Counted from the stretch's first letter, positions 51,782-63,371 are shown. The stretch is DNA of 64,000 nt from Clostridiales bacterium (GCA_004556395.1 SFHK01000013.1:84516-148515); one strand, 5' to 3'. A program made the numbers and translations. Notes: generated by a model not told the origin, from the sequence alone.

Positions 51782-52443
51782 GGTGCGTATTTCGGTTCGG
51801 CAAGCTTGACCGGCTACGCTTTGTGTCGCATCTGGATTTGCAAAGGTATATGCAGCGCGCGCTGAACCGCTCCGGGCTGCCGGTGGCGTTCTCGCAGGGC
51901 TTTAATCCGCATCCCGTGATGAGCTTCGCGTCCGCGCTGGCCATGGGCTGGGAAAGCGAATACGAAGTGCTGGACATTAAGTTCACGAAGCACGTGCCCG
52001 AGCGCGAAGCGCTTGCGCGCATGCGCGGCGCGCTGCCGGAGGAAATGCCGGTGTATTCCGTGCGCTACGTGGACGACCGGCATCCCAGCATGATGGCGCT
52101 TGTGAAGATGGCCGATTACCGCGTAACGCCGGCGGAGAACTTTGAAGCGCTGAAAAACGGCGCGCGGGAATTTCTGTTTTCCGAGCGGGTGATGGCCGTG
52201 CGAAAGACGAAGTCCGGCGAGCGGGAGATCGACATCCGTCCGCTGTGCGTGTTGCTTACGTCGGACGATACGGCGCTGGTCATGCGGCTGATGCTGACGG
52301 AGACGGACACACTGAAGCCCGACCTGCTTTTGAATTCCCTGTCGAAGCTGGCGGGGATTGAAACGCCGGAGGTGCGGATTCTGCGCACGAAGCTTCTGGG
52401 GCTGAACGCGCAGGGCAAGCCCGCGCCGCTGATGGAGCTGTAA
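51778..52443 (+). CDS. TIGR03936 / DUF2344 family protein
   Basis: 221 residues. Conserved start RCVFRFGKLDRLRFVSHLDLQ, then RALNRSGLPVAFSQGFNPHP. In several species this domain is fused to the C-terminus of the preceding radical SAM protein; here it is a separate gene overlapping it by 4 nt (ATGA), so the two should act together. Molecular function unknown, though a role in RNA or ribosome modification has been suggested from the association with rng. Confidence 0.88.
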   Translation: MRCVFRFGKLDRLRFVSHLDLQRYMQRALNRSGLPVAFSQGFNPHPVMSFASALAMGWESEYEVLDIKFTKHVPEREALARMRGALPEEMPVYSVRYVDDRHPSMMALVKMADYRVTPAENFEALKNGAREFLFSERVMAVRKTKSGEREIDIRPLCVLLTSDDTALVMRLMLTETDTLKPDLLLNSLSKLAGIETPEVRILRTKLLGLNAQGKPAPLMEL

Positions 52444-52444
52444 T

Positions 52445-53953
52445 ATGGCGGGGCGGCTTCTGGTGGAAACGCGCCTAGGCGAAACGCGCGTGGCGCTGAT
52501 GGAGAACGGCGTGCTGAACGAATTCTCCGTGGAGCGCGAGGCGGGCGGCGGCGACGTTGGCAATATCTATCTGGGGCGCGTGGAAAACGTGCTGCCGGGC
52601 ATGCAGGCGGCGTTTATCGACATTGGCGAGGACAAAAACGCCTTTCTGGCTGCGGACGATTTCGCGTTCGCGTCCTCCGATTTCGGAACGGACGCGGAGC
52701 GGGTGAAGGCGCGCGTCAGCGGGCAGCCGATTGAAAAGCGCTTAAAGCGCGGGCAGGAAACGCTGGTGCAGATTGTGAAGGTGCCCGGTGGCAGCAAGGG
52801 CGCGCGCGTGACCGGGTATGTGACGCTGCCGGGGCGGCTGGTCGTGCTTCTGCCGACGGTGGACTTCATTGGTATCAGCCGGCGCATCGCGTCTGAGGAG
52901 GAGCGCGCGCGGCTGCGTTCGCTGGCTTCGCGCGTATGCCCGGAGGGCATGGGCATGATTGTGCGCACGGCCGCCGAGGGCGCGGACGAGGACGCGCTCG
53001 CGGAGGACGTGGGCGCTTTGAAGCGCGACTGGGACGAGATTGCCAAACGCGCGGCATGCGTGAAGGCGCCGCGGCTTCTGACGCGCGACCACGATCTGGT
53101 GTACCGCGCCATTCGAGACGCGCTGGGGCGCGGTGTGGACGAGGTTGTGTTTGAGGACGAAGCCGCCTTTGAAAAGGGCAGGGCGGCGCTTCAGCAGCTT
53201 GCGCCGGACGGCAATGTCCGCGCGGTGCTGGATGCGGGCGCGCGGCCGCTGTTCCTGCGCGCGCAGGTGCAGTCGCAGCTGGAAAAGGCGCTGGAGCGGC
53301 GCGTATGGCTGAAAAGCGGCGGCTATCTGGTGATCGACCGCACCGAAGCGCTGACGGTCATCGACGTGAACACGGGAAAATTCGTCGGCAAGGCGGATTT
53401 TGAGGAAACCGCGTTCAAGCTGAACGCAGAAGCGGCGGCGGAGATCGCGCATCAGCTGCGGCTGCGCGACATCGGCGGCATCATCATCATCGACTTTATC
53501 GATATGAAGGACGCGAAGGCCGGGGAAGCGCTGCTTCAGATTCTGCGCGACGCGCTGAAGGCCGACCGGGCGCACACGAACGTGGTGGGCATGACGGGGC
53601 TTGGGCTGGTTGAAATGACCCGCAAGCGCCGCCGCGAGCCGCCGGAGACGTATTACCTGTCGCCGTGCCCGGTGTGCGGCGCGTCCGGCAGGGTACATTC
53701 GCCGGAGGCCTGCGCCGAGGATGCGCTGACCGACGCGCAGTGGCGGTTGTCCTCCGGAAGCGAGGGCTGCGTGCTTCTGACGGTCTCCCGCCGGGTCTAT
53801 CAGGCCATATTCAAGACGAAGCGCGCGTTGTCCGGCGTCGCCTACGCGATTTCGGACGACGGGCTGAACGATACCGAATACAGAATCGCGCCCGCGCGCA
53901 CGGATGTGCCGCCGAAGGGCGCAAGGAGAATCGGAGAGGAAGAGAATGAATAA
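52445..53953 (+). CDS. rng: ribonuclease E/G family endoribonuclease
   Basis: 502 residues. S1 domain near the N-terminus (GNIYLGRVENVLPGMQAAFIDIG), the DNase-I-like catalytic core with LTVIDVNTGKFVGK and GGIIIIDFIDMKD (Mg2+ Asp residues), and the zinc-link Cys pair in SPCPVCGASGR. RNase G trims rRNA and starts mRNA decay from 5'-monophosphate ends. It starts 1 nt after the previous stop codon and overlaps miaB by 8 nt. Confidence 0.92.
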   Translation: MAGRLLVETRLGETRVALMENGVLNEFSVEREAGGGDVGNIYLGRVENVLPGMQAAFIDIGEDKNAFLAADDFAFASSDFGTDAERVKARVSGQPIEKRLKRGQETLVQIVKVPGGSKGARVTGYVTLPGRLVVLLPTVDFIGISRRIASEEERARLRSLASRVCPEGMGMIVRTAAEGADEDALAEDVGALKRDWDEIAKRAACVKAPRLLTRDHDLVYRAIRDALGRGVDEVVFEDEAAFEKGRAALQQLAPDGNVRAVLDAGARPLFLRAQVQSQLEKALERRVWLKSGGYLVIDRTEALTVIDVNTGKFVGKADFEETAFKLNAEAAAEIAHQLRLRDIGGIIIIDFIDMKDAKAGEALLQILRDALKADRAHTNVVGMTGLGLVEMTRKRRREPPETYYLSPCPVCGASGRVHSPEACAEDALTDAQWRLSSGSEGCVLLTVSRRVYQAIFKTKRALSGVAYAISDDGLNDTEYRIAPARTDVPPKGARRIGEEENE

Positions 53954-55343
53954 CGAAACGCGCCGGGTTCCCGAAGAAGAAATCCTCCGCCAGAAGGAAA
54001 TCATGGCCCGCGTGCGCGGCATGCTGCCCGCGGGAAGAAAATATCACATCGTGACGCTCGGCTGCCAGATGAACGTGCGCGATAGTGAAACGTTGGCGGG
54101 CATGCTGACGGAAATGGGCTTCACCGAGGCCGCGACGCGCGAGGAAGCGGATCTGATCCTGTACAACACCTGCTGCGTGCGCGAAAACGCCGAGAACAAG
54201 GCGCTGGGCAACGTGATCTGGCTGAAGGAGCTGAAGAAGGACAAGCCCGAGCTGATCATCTGCGTGGGCGGCTGCATGACGCAGGAGGAAGGCATGGCGG
54301 AATCGCTGATTCGCCAGTATCCCTTTATCGATCTGGTGTTCGGCACGCACAACGCGTACCGGTTCCCGGAATATCTGGAAAAGGTGCTGAGCGACCGCGT
54401 GCAGGTGTTCGAGGTGCTGGACACCGGCGGAACCATCTGCGAGGGTCTGCCGGAGAAGCGCTCGAACCCGTATTTCGGCTTCGTCAACATCATGTACGGC
54501 TGCAACAATTTCTGCTCGTATTGCATCGTGCCCTACGTGCGTGGCCGCGAGCGCTCGCGCGAGATGGACGACATTCTGGGCGAGTGCAAACGGCTCCGGG
54601 ACGCGGGCGCGCGGGAAATCATGCTGCTGGGGCAGAATGTGAATTCCTATATGGGCGGCGGCGCGAAGTTCGCGGAGCTACTGTATCGCGTGGACGCGCT
54701 GGACATTCCGCGCGTGCGATTCATGACCTCGCATCCGAAGGATCTGTCGGACGAGCTGATCGCGGCCTACGGCGAGCTTAGGCATCTGATGCCGAACCTT
54801 CATCTTCCCGTGCAGGCGGGCAATGATGAAATTCTGAAGCGCATGAACCGGCACTATGACCGGGAAAAATACCTTTCGCTCGTCAGGCGTCTGCGCGCCG
54901 TGCGGCCGGACATCGGCCTGACCACGGACGTCATCGTGGGCTTCCCCGGCGAAACGGAAGCGCAGTTTGAGGACACGCTGTCGCTGGTGCGCGAGGTGCG
55001 CTTTGATGCGGCGTACACCTTTATCTATTCGCCCCGCGCCGGTACGCGCGCGGCGGAGATGGACGACCCGGTTTCCATGGAGGAAAAGACGGAGCGTATT
55101 CAGCGGCTGATCGCGCTTCAGCAGTCGATTACGTCCGAGGTGTTGGCTTCGCAGATCGGGCGGATTCAGCCCGTGCTGGTGGATTCCGTGTCCACGCGCA
55201 GCGAGCAGACCATCGGCGGCAAAACGCCCCGCGCGCACATGGTGAACTTCCCCGGAAGCGCGGAGCGCATCGGCCAGACGGTTCCGGTACGGATTACCTC
55301 CGCGGGCAAGAACACGCTGCGCGGAGAAGCGGTGGAGGGATAA
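53946..55343 (+). CDS. miaB: tRNA methylthiotransferase MiaB
   Basis: 465 residues. MiaB adds a 2-methylthio group to i6A37 of tRNAs using two [4Fe-4S] clusters. N-terminal cluster cysteines are in VTLGCQMNVRDSE, LYNTCCVRENAENK and CVGGCMTQEE; the radical SAM cluster is IMYGCNNFCSYCIVPYVRGRE; a TRAM domain closes the protein. The i6A substrate is made by miaA, found at 60446. GGAGAGGAAGAG precedes the ATG. Confidence 0.95.
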   Translation: MNNETRRVPEEEILRQKEIMARVRGMLPAGRKYHIVTLGCQMNVRDSETLAGMLTEMGFTEAATREEADLILYNTCCVRENAENKALGNVIWLKELKKDKPELIICVGGCMTQEEGMAESLIRQYPFIDLVFGTHNAYRFPEYLEKVLSDRVQVFEVLDTGGTICEGLPEKRSNPYFGFVNIMYGCNNFCSYCIVPYVRGRERSREMDDILGECKRLRDAGAREIMLLGQNVNSYMGGGAKFAELLYRVDALDIPRVRFMTSHPKDLSDELIAAYGELRHLMPNLHLPVQAGNDEILKRMNRHYDREKYLSLVRRLRAVRPDIGLTTDVIVGFPGETEAQFEDTLSLVREVRFDAAYTFIYSPRAGTRAAEMDDPVSMEEKTERIQRLIALQQSITSEVLASQIGRIQPVLVDSVSTRSEQTIGGKTPRAHMVNFPGSAERIGQTVPVRITSAGKNTLRGEAVEG

Positions 55344-55347
55344 GCGC

Positions 55348-55761
55348 ATGAACGAGGTTTTTGAGAAAACGCGGGAGCTGGGCGAGGCGATTCAGCGCAG
55401 CGACGAATATCTGACGCTGAAGGCGGCGGAGGCCAAGGCGATGAAGAACACCGAGGCGGCCGACGCGATGGGCAAATACATGGAGCTGCGCCGTCAGATG
55501 GAATTGATGCTCGCGCAGGGAGACAAGGACTGGGTGAAGATTCAGCAGGTTTCCGACGAGATGCAGGCGTGGCAGGAGCACATGAACATGGTGGACGACA
55601 TCATTCATCTCAACCAGGCGCAGAAAGCGTTTTCCACGCTGATCGATGAGGTGAACTCGGTTCTGCGCTTCATCGTCACCGGCGAAATGCCCTCTGAGGA
55701 CAAAGGTGGCTGCTCGGGCTCCTGCGCGACCTGCCACGGGTGCGGAAGCAAGGTTAACTGA
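55348..55761 (+). CDS. YlbF/YmcA (Ric) family protein with Cys-rich tail
   Basis: 137 residues. A helical YlbF/YmcA domain (VFEKTRELGEAIQRSDEYLTL) ends in CSGSCATCHGCG, four closely spaced cysteines suited to an Fe-S cluster. In Bacillus, RicA (YmcA), RicF (YlbF) and RicT form a complex with [4Fe-4S] clusters that directs mRNA processing by RNase Y and aids sporulation and competence; ymcA lies beside miaB there too. The YlbF-type tail with YmcA-type position leaves the exact member open. Confidence 0.85.
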   Translation: MNEVFEKTRELGEAIQRSDEYLTLKAAEAKAMKNTEAADAMGKYMELRRQMELMLAQGDKDWVKIQQVSDEMQAWQEHMNMVDDIIHLNQAQKAFSTLIDEVNSVLRFIVTGEMPSEDKGGCSGSCATCHGCGSKVN

Positions 55762-55799
55762 CGCGCGGGCAATTTAGCGGATACGGGGGAAACGGACGC

Positions 55800-58385
55800 A
55801 TGGCGCTTTCACAGATGATGCAGCAGTATCTGGACATCAAGGAGCAGTACAAGGACGCGCTCCTGTTTTTCCGCGTCGGCGATTTCTATGAGATGTTCTT
55901 TGACGACGCGGTGCTGACGTCACGCGAGCTGGAGCTGACGCTGACGGGAAAGGACTGCGGCCTGTCTGAGCGCGCGCCGATGTGCGGCGTGCCGTATCAC
56001 GCGGTGGACGTGTATGTGGCGCGGCTCATTGAAAAGGGCTACAAGGTTGCCATCTGCGAGCAGATGACCGATCCCGCGCTGTCCAAGGGGCTGGTGGAGC
56101 GCGCCGTCACGCGCGTGGTCACGCCCGGCACGGTGATTGACGCGGGCATGCTGGAGGAGAAGAAGCCCAACTACATCATGGCGCTTCTGCTTCACAAAGA
56201 CCGCGCGGGCTGCGTGTTTGCCGACGTATCCACCGGTGAATTCTATCTGTATCAGTTCGCGGGCGCGCGCATGCGTCTGGCGGACGAAATCGCGCGCATC
56301 GACCCCAAGGAAATTCTGACCAACGACGCGGCGCTTCTTCGGGAAATGGCCGCCCGCCTGCCGAACGCCATTACCGAGCGCGGCGAGGAGACGTTTGACT
56401 ACGCGCGCGCGAAAAAGGTGATGGACGCGCATTTCGGGAAGGGCGGCTACGATTCCGAGAATACCGGACGGCTGGCGATTGCCGCCGCGGGCGCGCTGCT
56501 TGAATACCTGACGGAGACGCAAAAGAACGCGCTTCTGCACATTGTGACCGCCGTGCCGTACGACAACACGCGCTATATGGCGCTCGACCGCACGGCAATG
56601 GCGAATCTCGAACTCACGCAGACGCTGCGCGGGCAGTCCCGCAAGGGTTCGCTTCTGGGCGTGCTGGACATGACCTCGACGGCCATGGGCAGCCGCATGC
56701 TGCGAAGCTGGATTGAGCAGCCGCTGATTTCCGAGGAGGAGATCGAGCGCCGTCTGGACGCGGTTTCCACGCTGAAGGACGCACCGATGCTTCTGGACGG
56801 GCTTGCGGACGCGCTGAACGGCGTGTACGACGTGGAGCGGCTTCTGAGCCGCATCGCCTATGAGACGGTGAATCCGCACGACTGCCTGTCGCTTCTGCGT
56901 TCACTGAAGGCGGTGCCGGGCATTCGCGAGCTGCTTTCCGGACAATGCGGGCTTCTGGCCGACACCTGCGCGAAGCTCGACCCGATGGAGACGCTGGCGG
57001 AGGAAATCGACCGCGCCATCTCCGAGGACGCGCCGCTGATCATCCGCGAGGGCGGCATCTTCAAAAACGGCTACAGCGCCGAGCTGGACGAGCTGCGCGT
57101 GGCTTCGCGCGACGGCAAGGAATGGCTTGCCCAGCTGGAAGCGAAGGAACGCGAGGCCACCGGCATCAAAAATCTGAAAATCGGCTATAACCGCGTGTTC
57201 GGTTATTACATAGAGGTCACGAAGTCGTTCTACGAGCTGGTGCCGTATCGCTACGTGCGCAAGCAGACGCTGGCGAACTGCGAGCGGTTCATCACGGATG
57301 AACTGAAGGAACTGGAAAAGACGATTCTGGGCGCGGACGAGAACGCCGTGAAGCTGGAATACAATCTGTTCGTCGAGCTCAGGCAGAAGCTGAAGGCGGA
57401 GCTTACGAGGCTTCGCGCGACGGCGATGGGACTTAAAACGCTGGACGCGCTGTGCGCGCTGGCACGGGCGGCGAACGAAAACGGCTACGCGCGCCCGGAG
57501 ATCAATACCGACGGGCGATATGAGATCGTCGCCGGACGGCATCCGGTGGTTGAGGAAGCCATTGGACACGACCGCTTTGTGCCCAACGACACGCGTCTGG
57601 ACGAAAACGGGCGCGTGATGATCATCACCGGCCCGAACATGGCGGGCAAATCGACCTACATGCGGCAGGTGGCGCTGATCGTGCTGATGGCGCACGTCGG
57701 CTCGTTCGTGCCTGCCGAAAAGGCGGACATTTCGCTGACCGACCGCATTTTTACCCGCATCGGCGCGAGCGACGATCTGTATGCGGGGCAGTCCACGTTC
57801 ATGGTGGAAATGAGCGAAATGGCGACGATTCTCAAGTTCGCCACGCGCCACAGCCTTGTGATTCTGGACGAGGTGGGGCGCGGCACATCCACGTTCGACG
57901 GGCTTTCGATCGCGTGGGCGGCGGTGGAGTATATCGCCGGGGAGAAGTGCGGCGCGCGCACGCTGTTCGCCACGCACTATCACGAGCTTTCGGTGCTGGA
58001 GGGGCAGCTGCCCGGCGTGGTCAATTACCGCGTAACGGCGAAGGAGCAGGGCGAGGACGTGATCTTCCTGCGCAAGGTGGTGCCCGGCGGCGAGGACAGG
58101 AGCTACGGCGTGGCGGTCGCGAAGCTGGCGGGGCTGCCCGCGGGCGTGATTTCGCGCGCGAGGCAGATCATGGCGCGGCTTGAGGTGGACGACGACGCGC
58201 GCGGCTCCATTGGCAAGACGATTCTGGACAAGCGAAAAAACGCCGGAGACCGGCAGATCGCGCTGACCGACTATCAGCCGATGGAGCTGGTGGAGGAAAT
58301 TCGAAAGATGGACGTGATGAGCATGTCGCCGATCGACGCGCTCAACACGCTGTACAGACTGAGTGAGAAGGCACGGAGGATCTAA
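55800..58385 (+). CDS. mutS: DNA mismatch repair protein MutS
   Basis: 861 residues. Mismatch-binding N-terminus with DALLFFRVGDFYEMFFDDAV (the F-x-E motif), connector and lever domains, ATPase with Walker A GPNMAGKSTYMRQ, LVILDEVGRGTSTFDG and FATHYHELSVLE. It recognises mispaired bases and recruits MutL, encoded immediately downstream. GGGGGAA lies upstream of the ATG. Confidence 0.96.
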   Translation: MALSQMMQQYLDIKEQYKDALLFFRVGDFYEMFFDDAVLTSRELELTLTGKDCGLSERAPMCGVPYHAVDVYVARLIEKGYKVAICEQMTDPALSKGLVERAVTRVVTPGTVIDAGMLEEKKPNYIMALLLHKDRAGCVFADVSTGEFYLYQFAGARMRLADEIARIDPKEILTNDAALLREMAARLPNAITERGEETFDYARAKKVMDAHFGKGGYDSENTGRLAIAAAGALLEYLTETQKNALLHIVTAVPYDNTRYMALDRTAMANLELTQTLRGQSRKGSLLGVLDMTSTAMGSRMLRSWIEQPLISEEEIERRLDAVSTLKDAPMLLDGLADALNGVYDVERLLSRIAYETVNPHDCLSLLRSLKAVPGIRELLSGQCGLLADTCAKLDPMETLAEEIDRAISEDAPLIIREGGIFKNGYSAELDELRVASRDGKEWLAQLEAKEREATGIKNLKIGYNRVFGYYIEVTKSFYELVPYRYVRKQTLANCERFITDELKELEKTILGADENAVKLEYNLFVELRQKLKAELTRLRATAMGLKTLDALCALARAANENGYARPEINTDGRYEIVAGRHPVVEEAIGHDRFVPNDTRLDENGRVMIITGPNMAGKSTYMRQVALIVLMAHVGSFVPAEKADISLTDRIFTRIGASDDLYAGQSTFMVEMSEMATILKFATRHSLVILDEVGRGTSTFDGLSIAWAAVEYIAGEKCGARTLFATHYHELSVLEGQLPGVVNYRVTAKEQGEDVIFLRKVVPGGEDRSYGVAVAKLAGLPAGVISRARQIMARLEVDDDARGSIGKTILDKRKNAGDRQIALTDYQPMELVEEIRKMDVMSMSPIDALNTLYRLSEKARRI

Positions 58386-60437
<2,052 letters not shown>

Positions 60438-60445
60438 GAGCGCGT

Positions 60446-61366
60446 ATGGCAAAACGACTGATCGGCGTGTGCGGCCCGACCGCGTCCGGCAAGACGGCCG
60501 TGGCGGTGGAGCTGTGCAGGCGCATCGGCGGCGAGGTGGTTTCCGCCGATTCGATGCAGGTATACCGGGGCATGGACATTCTGTCCGCCGCGCCGGACGA
60601 GCGCGAGATGGGCGGCGTTCCGCATCACATGATTCGCGTGCTGCCGCCGAACGCGCGGTTTAACGCGTCAAGGTATCGCGAGATGGCCTCCGCGGAGATT
60701 GAGGAAATCGAAACGCGCGGGAAGGTGCCGGTGCTCTGCGGCGGGACGGGGTTGTATATCAACGCGCTCACAAAGGGCATGCGCCTGTCTGAGCGCGCGG
60801 ACGAAGCGCTGCGCGCGGAGCTGAAGGCGATCGCCGCGGAGGACGGCGGCGAGGAAAGGCTGCACGGGATGCTGGCTGAGGTCGACCCGGAATCGGCCGC
60901 GCGGTATCCGGCGGGCGACGTGCGGCGCGTGATTCGTTCGATTGAAATCTACCGGCTCACGGGCATGACGCGCAGGCGGCAGGAGGAAATCGACGCGCGG
61001 ACGCCCAACGCGTTCGACGCGAAGCTGTTCGCCATCGACTGGCCGCGCGAGGTGCTGTATGAACGCATCAACCGCCGCGTAGATGAGATGATCGCGCGCG
61101 GGCTGATTCGCGAGGTGGCGCGGCTGATCGACGAGGGCGAGGACGCGCATCCGACGGCGGTGCAGGCCATCGGCTATAAGGAAATCGCCGCCGGGCTGCG
61201 CGGGGACTGCGCCATATCCGACGCGATTGCCCGCATGAAAACGGCCACGCGCAACTATGCCAAGCGCCAGCTGACATGGTTCCGCGCCGATCCGCGCGTG
61301 ACGTGGCTGGAGCCCGCGGGGAAGACCGCGGCGGCGCTGGCGGAGGAAATCGCGGCGGCGCTGTAG
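60446..61366 (+). CDS. miaA: tRNA dimethylallyltransferase MiaA
   Basis: 306 residues. P-loop GVCGPTASGKTAVAVEL, dimethylallyl-diphosphate site SADSMQVYRGMDI, CGGTGLYINALTKG and tRNA-binding AIGYKEIAAGL with NYAKRQLTWFR. It adds the dimethylallyl group to A37, which MiaB then thiomethylates. GTAGGAGCGCGT precedes the ATG. Follows mutL by 8 nt, completing mutS-mutL-miaA. Confidence 0.95.
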   Translation: MAKRLIGVCGPTASGKTAVAVELCRRIGGEVVSADSMQVYRGMDILSAAPDEREMGGVPHHMIRVLPPNARFNASRYREMASAEIEEIETRGKVPVLCGGTGLYINALTKGMRLSERADEALRAELKAIAAEDGGEERLHGMLAEVDPESAARYPAGDVRRVIRSIEIYRLTGMTRRRQEEIDARTPNAFDAKLFAIDWPREVLYERINRRVDEMIARGLIREVARLIDEGEDAHPTAVQAIGYKEIAAGLRGDCAISDAIARMKTATRNYAKRQLTWFRADPRVTWLEPAGKTAAALAEEIAAAL

Positions 61367-61406
61367 GCATGCAGAACAAGAGCCGTTGGGAAATTGGAAT
61401 TTGATT

Positions 61407-61580
61407 ATGAATTATACGCAAGGCGGTTTTCCTATATGGGATGACGAATTCGATAGGGAGCATTTTACAGTCGATGAAATCGCTGAAAGCGACGAGCGCG
61501 TAGCGACTATTCCCTTGCTTATCAAAGCAGGGAACAGATGGAAACAGAATGTAGACCATATCGAAAAAGAGAAAATGTAA
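61407..61580 (+). CDS. hypothetical small protein, 57 residues
   Basis: Not recognised. It is acidic in the middle (FPIWDDEFDREHFTVDEIAESDE) and ends in a basic tail, with no membrane helix. The ribosome site is weak, and the local base composition is more AT-rich than miaA or the next gene. In many Clostridia hfq stands here after miaA, but this sequence has none of the Sm-fold residues of Hfq. It may be a recent insertion or a gene remnant. Confidence 0.35.
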   Translation: MNYTQGGFPIWDDEFDREHFTVDEIAESDERVATIPLLIKAGNRWKQNVDHIEKEKM

Positions 61581-61621
61581 TCAAGGCTTGTAAATACAGG
61601 AAAAGAATCGAGGAATCCGGC

Positions 61622-62845
61622 ATGCAGAACTACGAAGCCCTCATTTGCGAGGCTGAAAAGGAGCTTGCGCCCGTATTCGAGCGCCTGAACGCGATTGAAA
61701 CCGAGAACACCCGGCGCGTGCTGCGCGCGTTTCAGAAGCACCGCGTCTCCGCGCGCAACTTTGCGCCCACGACCGGCTACGGCTACGACGATATTGGCCG
61801 CGACGCGCTGTCCGAGATCATCGCGGAGGTGTTCGGCGCGGAGAAGGCGCTGATGCGTCCGCAGATCGCTTCCGGCACGCACGCGCTGGCGCTGTGCCTG
61901 TACGGCATGCTTCGGCCGGGCGAAACCCTGCTGTCCGCCGCGGGCAAGCCGTATGACACGCTGGAAGAGGTCATCGGCATCGCGGGCGAGGCGGGCTCCG
62001 GTTCGCTGAAGGACTTCGGCATCGGCTATAAGCAGGTGGAGCTGAAGAATGGCGCGCTGAACGAAGAGGGCATACTGAACGCGATCACGCCGGACGTGAA
62101 GCTGGTGCTCATTCAGCGCTCGCGCGGATACGACTGGCGGCCGTCGCTGAGCGTGGACGAGATCGACCGCATGATCGAGCGGATTCATGCCGCGCATCCC
62201 GGCGTAAACGTGATGGTGGACAACTGCTACGGCGAATTCACGGGCACGCACGAGCCGAAGGCGGATGTGTTCGCGGGCTCGCTGATCAAGAATCCCGGCG
62301 GCGGGCTTGCGCCCACGGGCGGCTATATCGCCGGACGCGCCGAGTGCGTGGACAAAATTGCCAACCGGCTCACCTCGCCCGGTATCGGCGCGGAGGTGGG
62401 TTCCTACGCGGGCGGGTATCAGCCGTTCTATCAGGGCTTCTTCCTCGCGCCGCACATCGTGGGGCAGGCGCTTCGCGTAAGCTGCCTGTTCGCACGCGTG
62501 TTCGAGAAGCTGGGCTACGCCGTGCATCCGAAATACGACGACCCGCGCGGCGACATCATTCAGGCGATTCGTTTCGAGGACGCGGGCAAGCTCATTCGCT
62601 TCATCCAGTCCATCCAGATGGATTCGCCGGTGGACGCGGAGGCGGTTCCGGAGCCGTGGGACATGCCCGGCTATCAGGATCAGGTGATCATGGCTGCGGG
62701 CACGTTCGTGTCCGGTGCGTCGATCGAGCTGTCCGCGGACGCGCCGATTCGGCCGCCGTACATCGCCTATCTGCAGGGCGGCCTGACCTATGCGCACGGC
62801 CGCATTGCGCTGGAAGGCGCGCTTCAGCGCATGCAGGAGGCGTAG
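61622..62845 (+). CDS. methionine gamma-lyase-family protein (YnbB / aluminium-resistance type)
   Basis: 407 residues, fold-type I PLP enzyme of the Cys/Met metabolism group. Seen: MRPQIASGTHALALCLYG (cofactor loop), NVMVDNCYGEFTGTHEP (PLP Asp) and the likely PLP lysine in AGSLIKNPGGGLAPTGGY. YnbB proteins are conserved next to miaA/hfq and lexA in Firmicutes; the physiological reaction is not settled, despite the names aluminium resistance protein and methionine gamma-lyase. The start at 61622 is the first Met that fits the family. Confidence 0.85.
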   Translation: MQNYEALICEAEKELAPVFERLNAIETENTRRVLRAFQKHRVSARNFAPTTGYGYDDIGRDALSEIIAEVFGAEKALMRPQIASGTHALALCLYGMLRPGETLLSAAGKPYDTLEEVIGIAGEAGSGSLKDFGIGYKQVELKNGALNEEGILNAITPDVKLVLIQRSRGYDWRPSLSVDEIDRMIERIHAAHPGVNVMVDNCYGEFTGTHEPKADVFAGSLIKNPGGGLAPTGGYIAGRAECVDKIANRLTSPGIGAEVGSYAGGYQPFYQGFFLAPHIVGQALRVSCLFARVFEKLGYAVHPKYDDPRGDIIQAIRFEDAGKLIRFIQSIQMDSPVDAEAVPEPWDMPGYQDQVIMAAGTFVSGASIELSADAPIRPPYIAYLQGGLTYAHGRIALEGALQRMQEA

Positions 62846-62860
62846 GGGAGATACGTCGCT

Positions 62861-62899
62861 CCCGCATACTTTTTCGTCCGAAGGGGCATGGTATGCGGG
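62861..62899 (+). promoter_or_regulatory. terminator-like hairpin over the YdcZ ribosome site
   Basis: CCCGCATAC (62861-62869) pairs perfectly with GTATGCGGG (62891-62899); GGTGATTTTTTT and the ATG at 62912 follow. The ribosome site GGGGGTGAT is partly inside the right arm. Same layout as before spoIIAA. Confidence 0.55.
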
Positions 62900-62911
62900 G
62901 GTGATTTTTTT

Positions 62912-63346
62912 ATGCTCGGATTTCTGATGGCGGCGCTTGCGGGCGCGGCGATGAGCGTGCAGGGCGTGATGAACACGCGCCTTTCGGAAAAAATCGGCTT
63001 GCTTGAGTCAAACGCGTATGTGCAGGGCACGGCGTTTGTGCTGTCGGCGCTGGCCATGTGGTTCTTTGGAAAGGGCAATCTGAAGCTCTTGCCCAGCGTG
63101 CCGTGGCCGTACTGGCTGGGCGGCGCGGTGGGGCTGGTGATTACGATTACGGTGATGCTGGCGATTCACGAGCTGAACGCTACGCTGGCCATTTCCACAA
63201 TCCTGATCGCGCAGCTGCTCGTGGCCGCGGCGATCGACTACTTCGGCATCATGGAGAGCGAAAAAACGCCGTTCGGCGTTCAAAAATTCATCGCGCTGGC
63301 GCTGATGATCGGCAGCGTGGTGCTGTTCAAGTGGGAACCGAAATAA
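62912..63346 (+). CDS. YdcZ/DUF606 DMT-family transporter
   Basis: 144 residues with five membrane helices, half the size of ordinary DMT transporters, as expected for the dimeric DUF606 (YdcZ) family: SVQGVMNTRLSEKIGLLESN and LIAQLLVAAAIDYFGIME are the family's conserved segments. Substrate unknown. The ribosome site overlaps the hairpin at 62861-62899, which may reduce expression. Transcribed with or after the YnbB gene. Confidence 0.85.
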   Translation: MLGFLMAALAGAAMSVQGVMNTRLSEKIGLLESNAYVQGTAFVLSALAMWFFGKGNLKLLPSVPWPYWLGGAVGLVITITVMLAIHELNATLAISTILIAQLLVAAAIDYFGIMESEKTPFGVQKFIALALMIGSVVLFKWEPK

Positions 63347-63371
63347 TTTGCCTTAAATTTTCGCCAAACAC

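Noticed and set aside
61407..61580. Hfq after miaA
   Set aside because: The small frame lacks the Sm1/Sm2 residues of Hfq and is too acidic.
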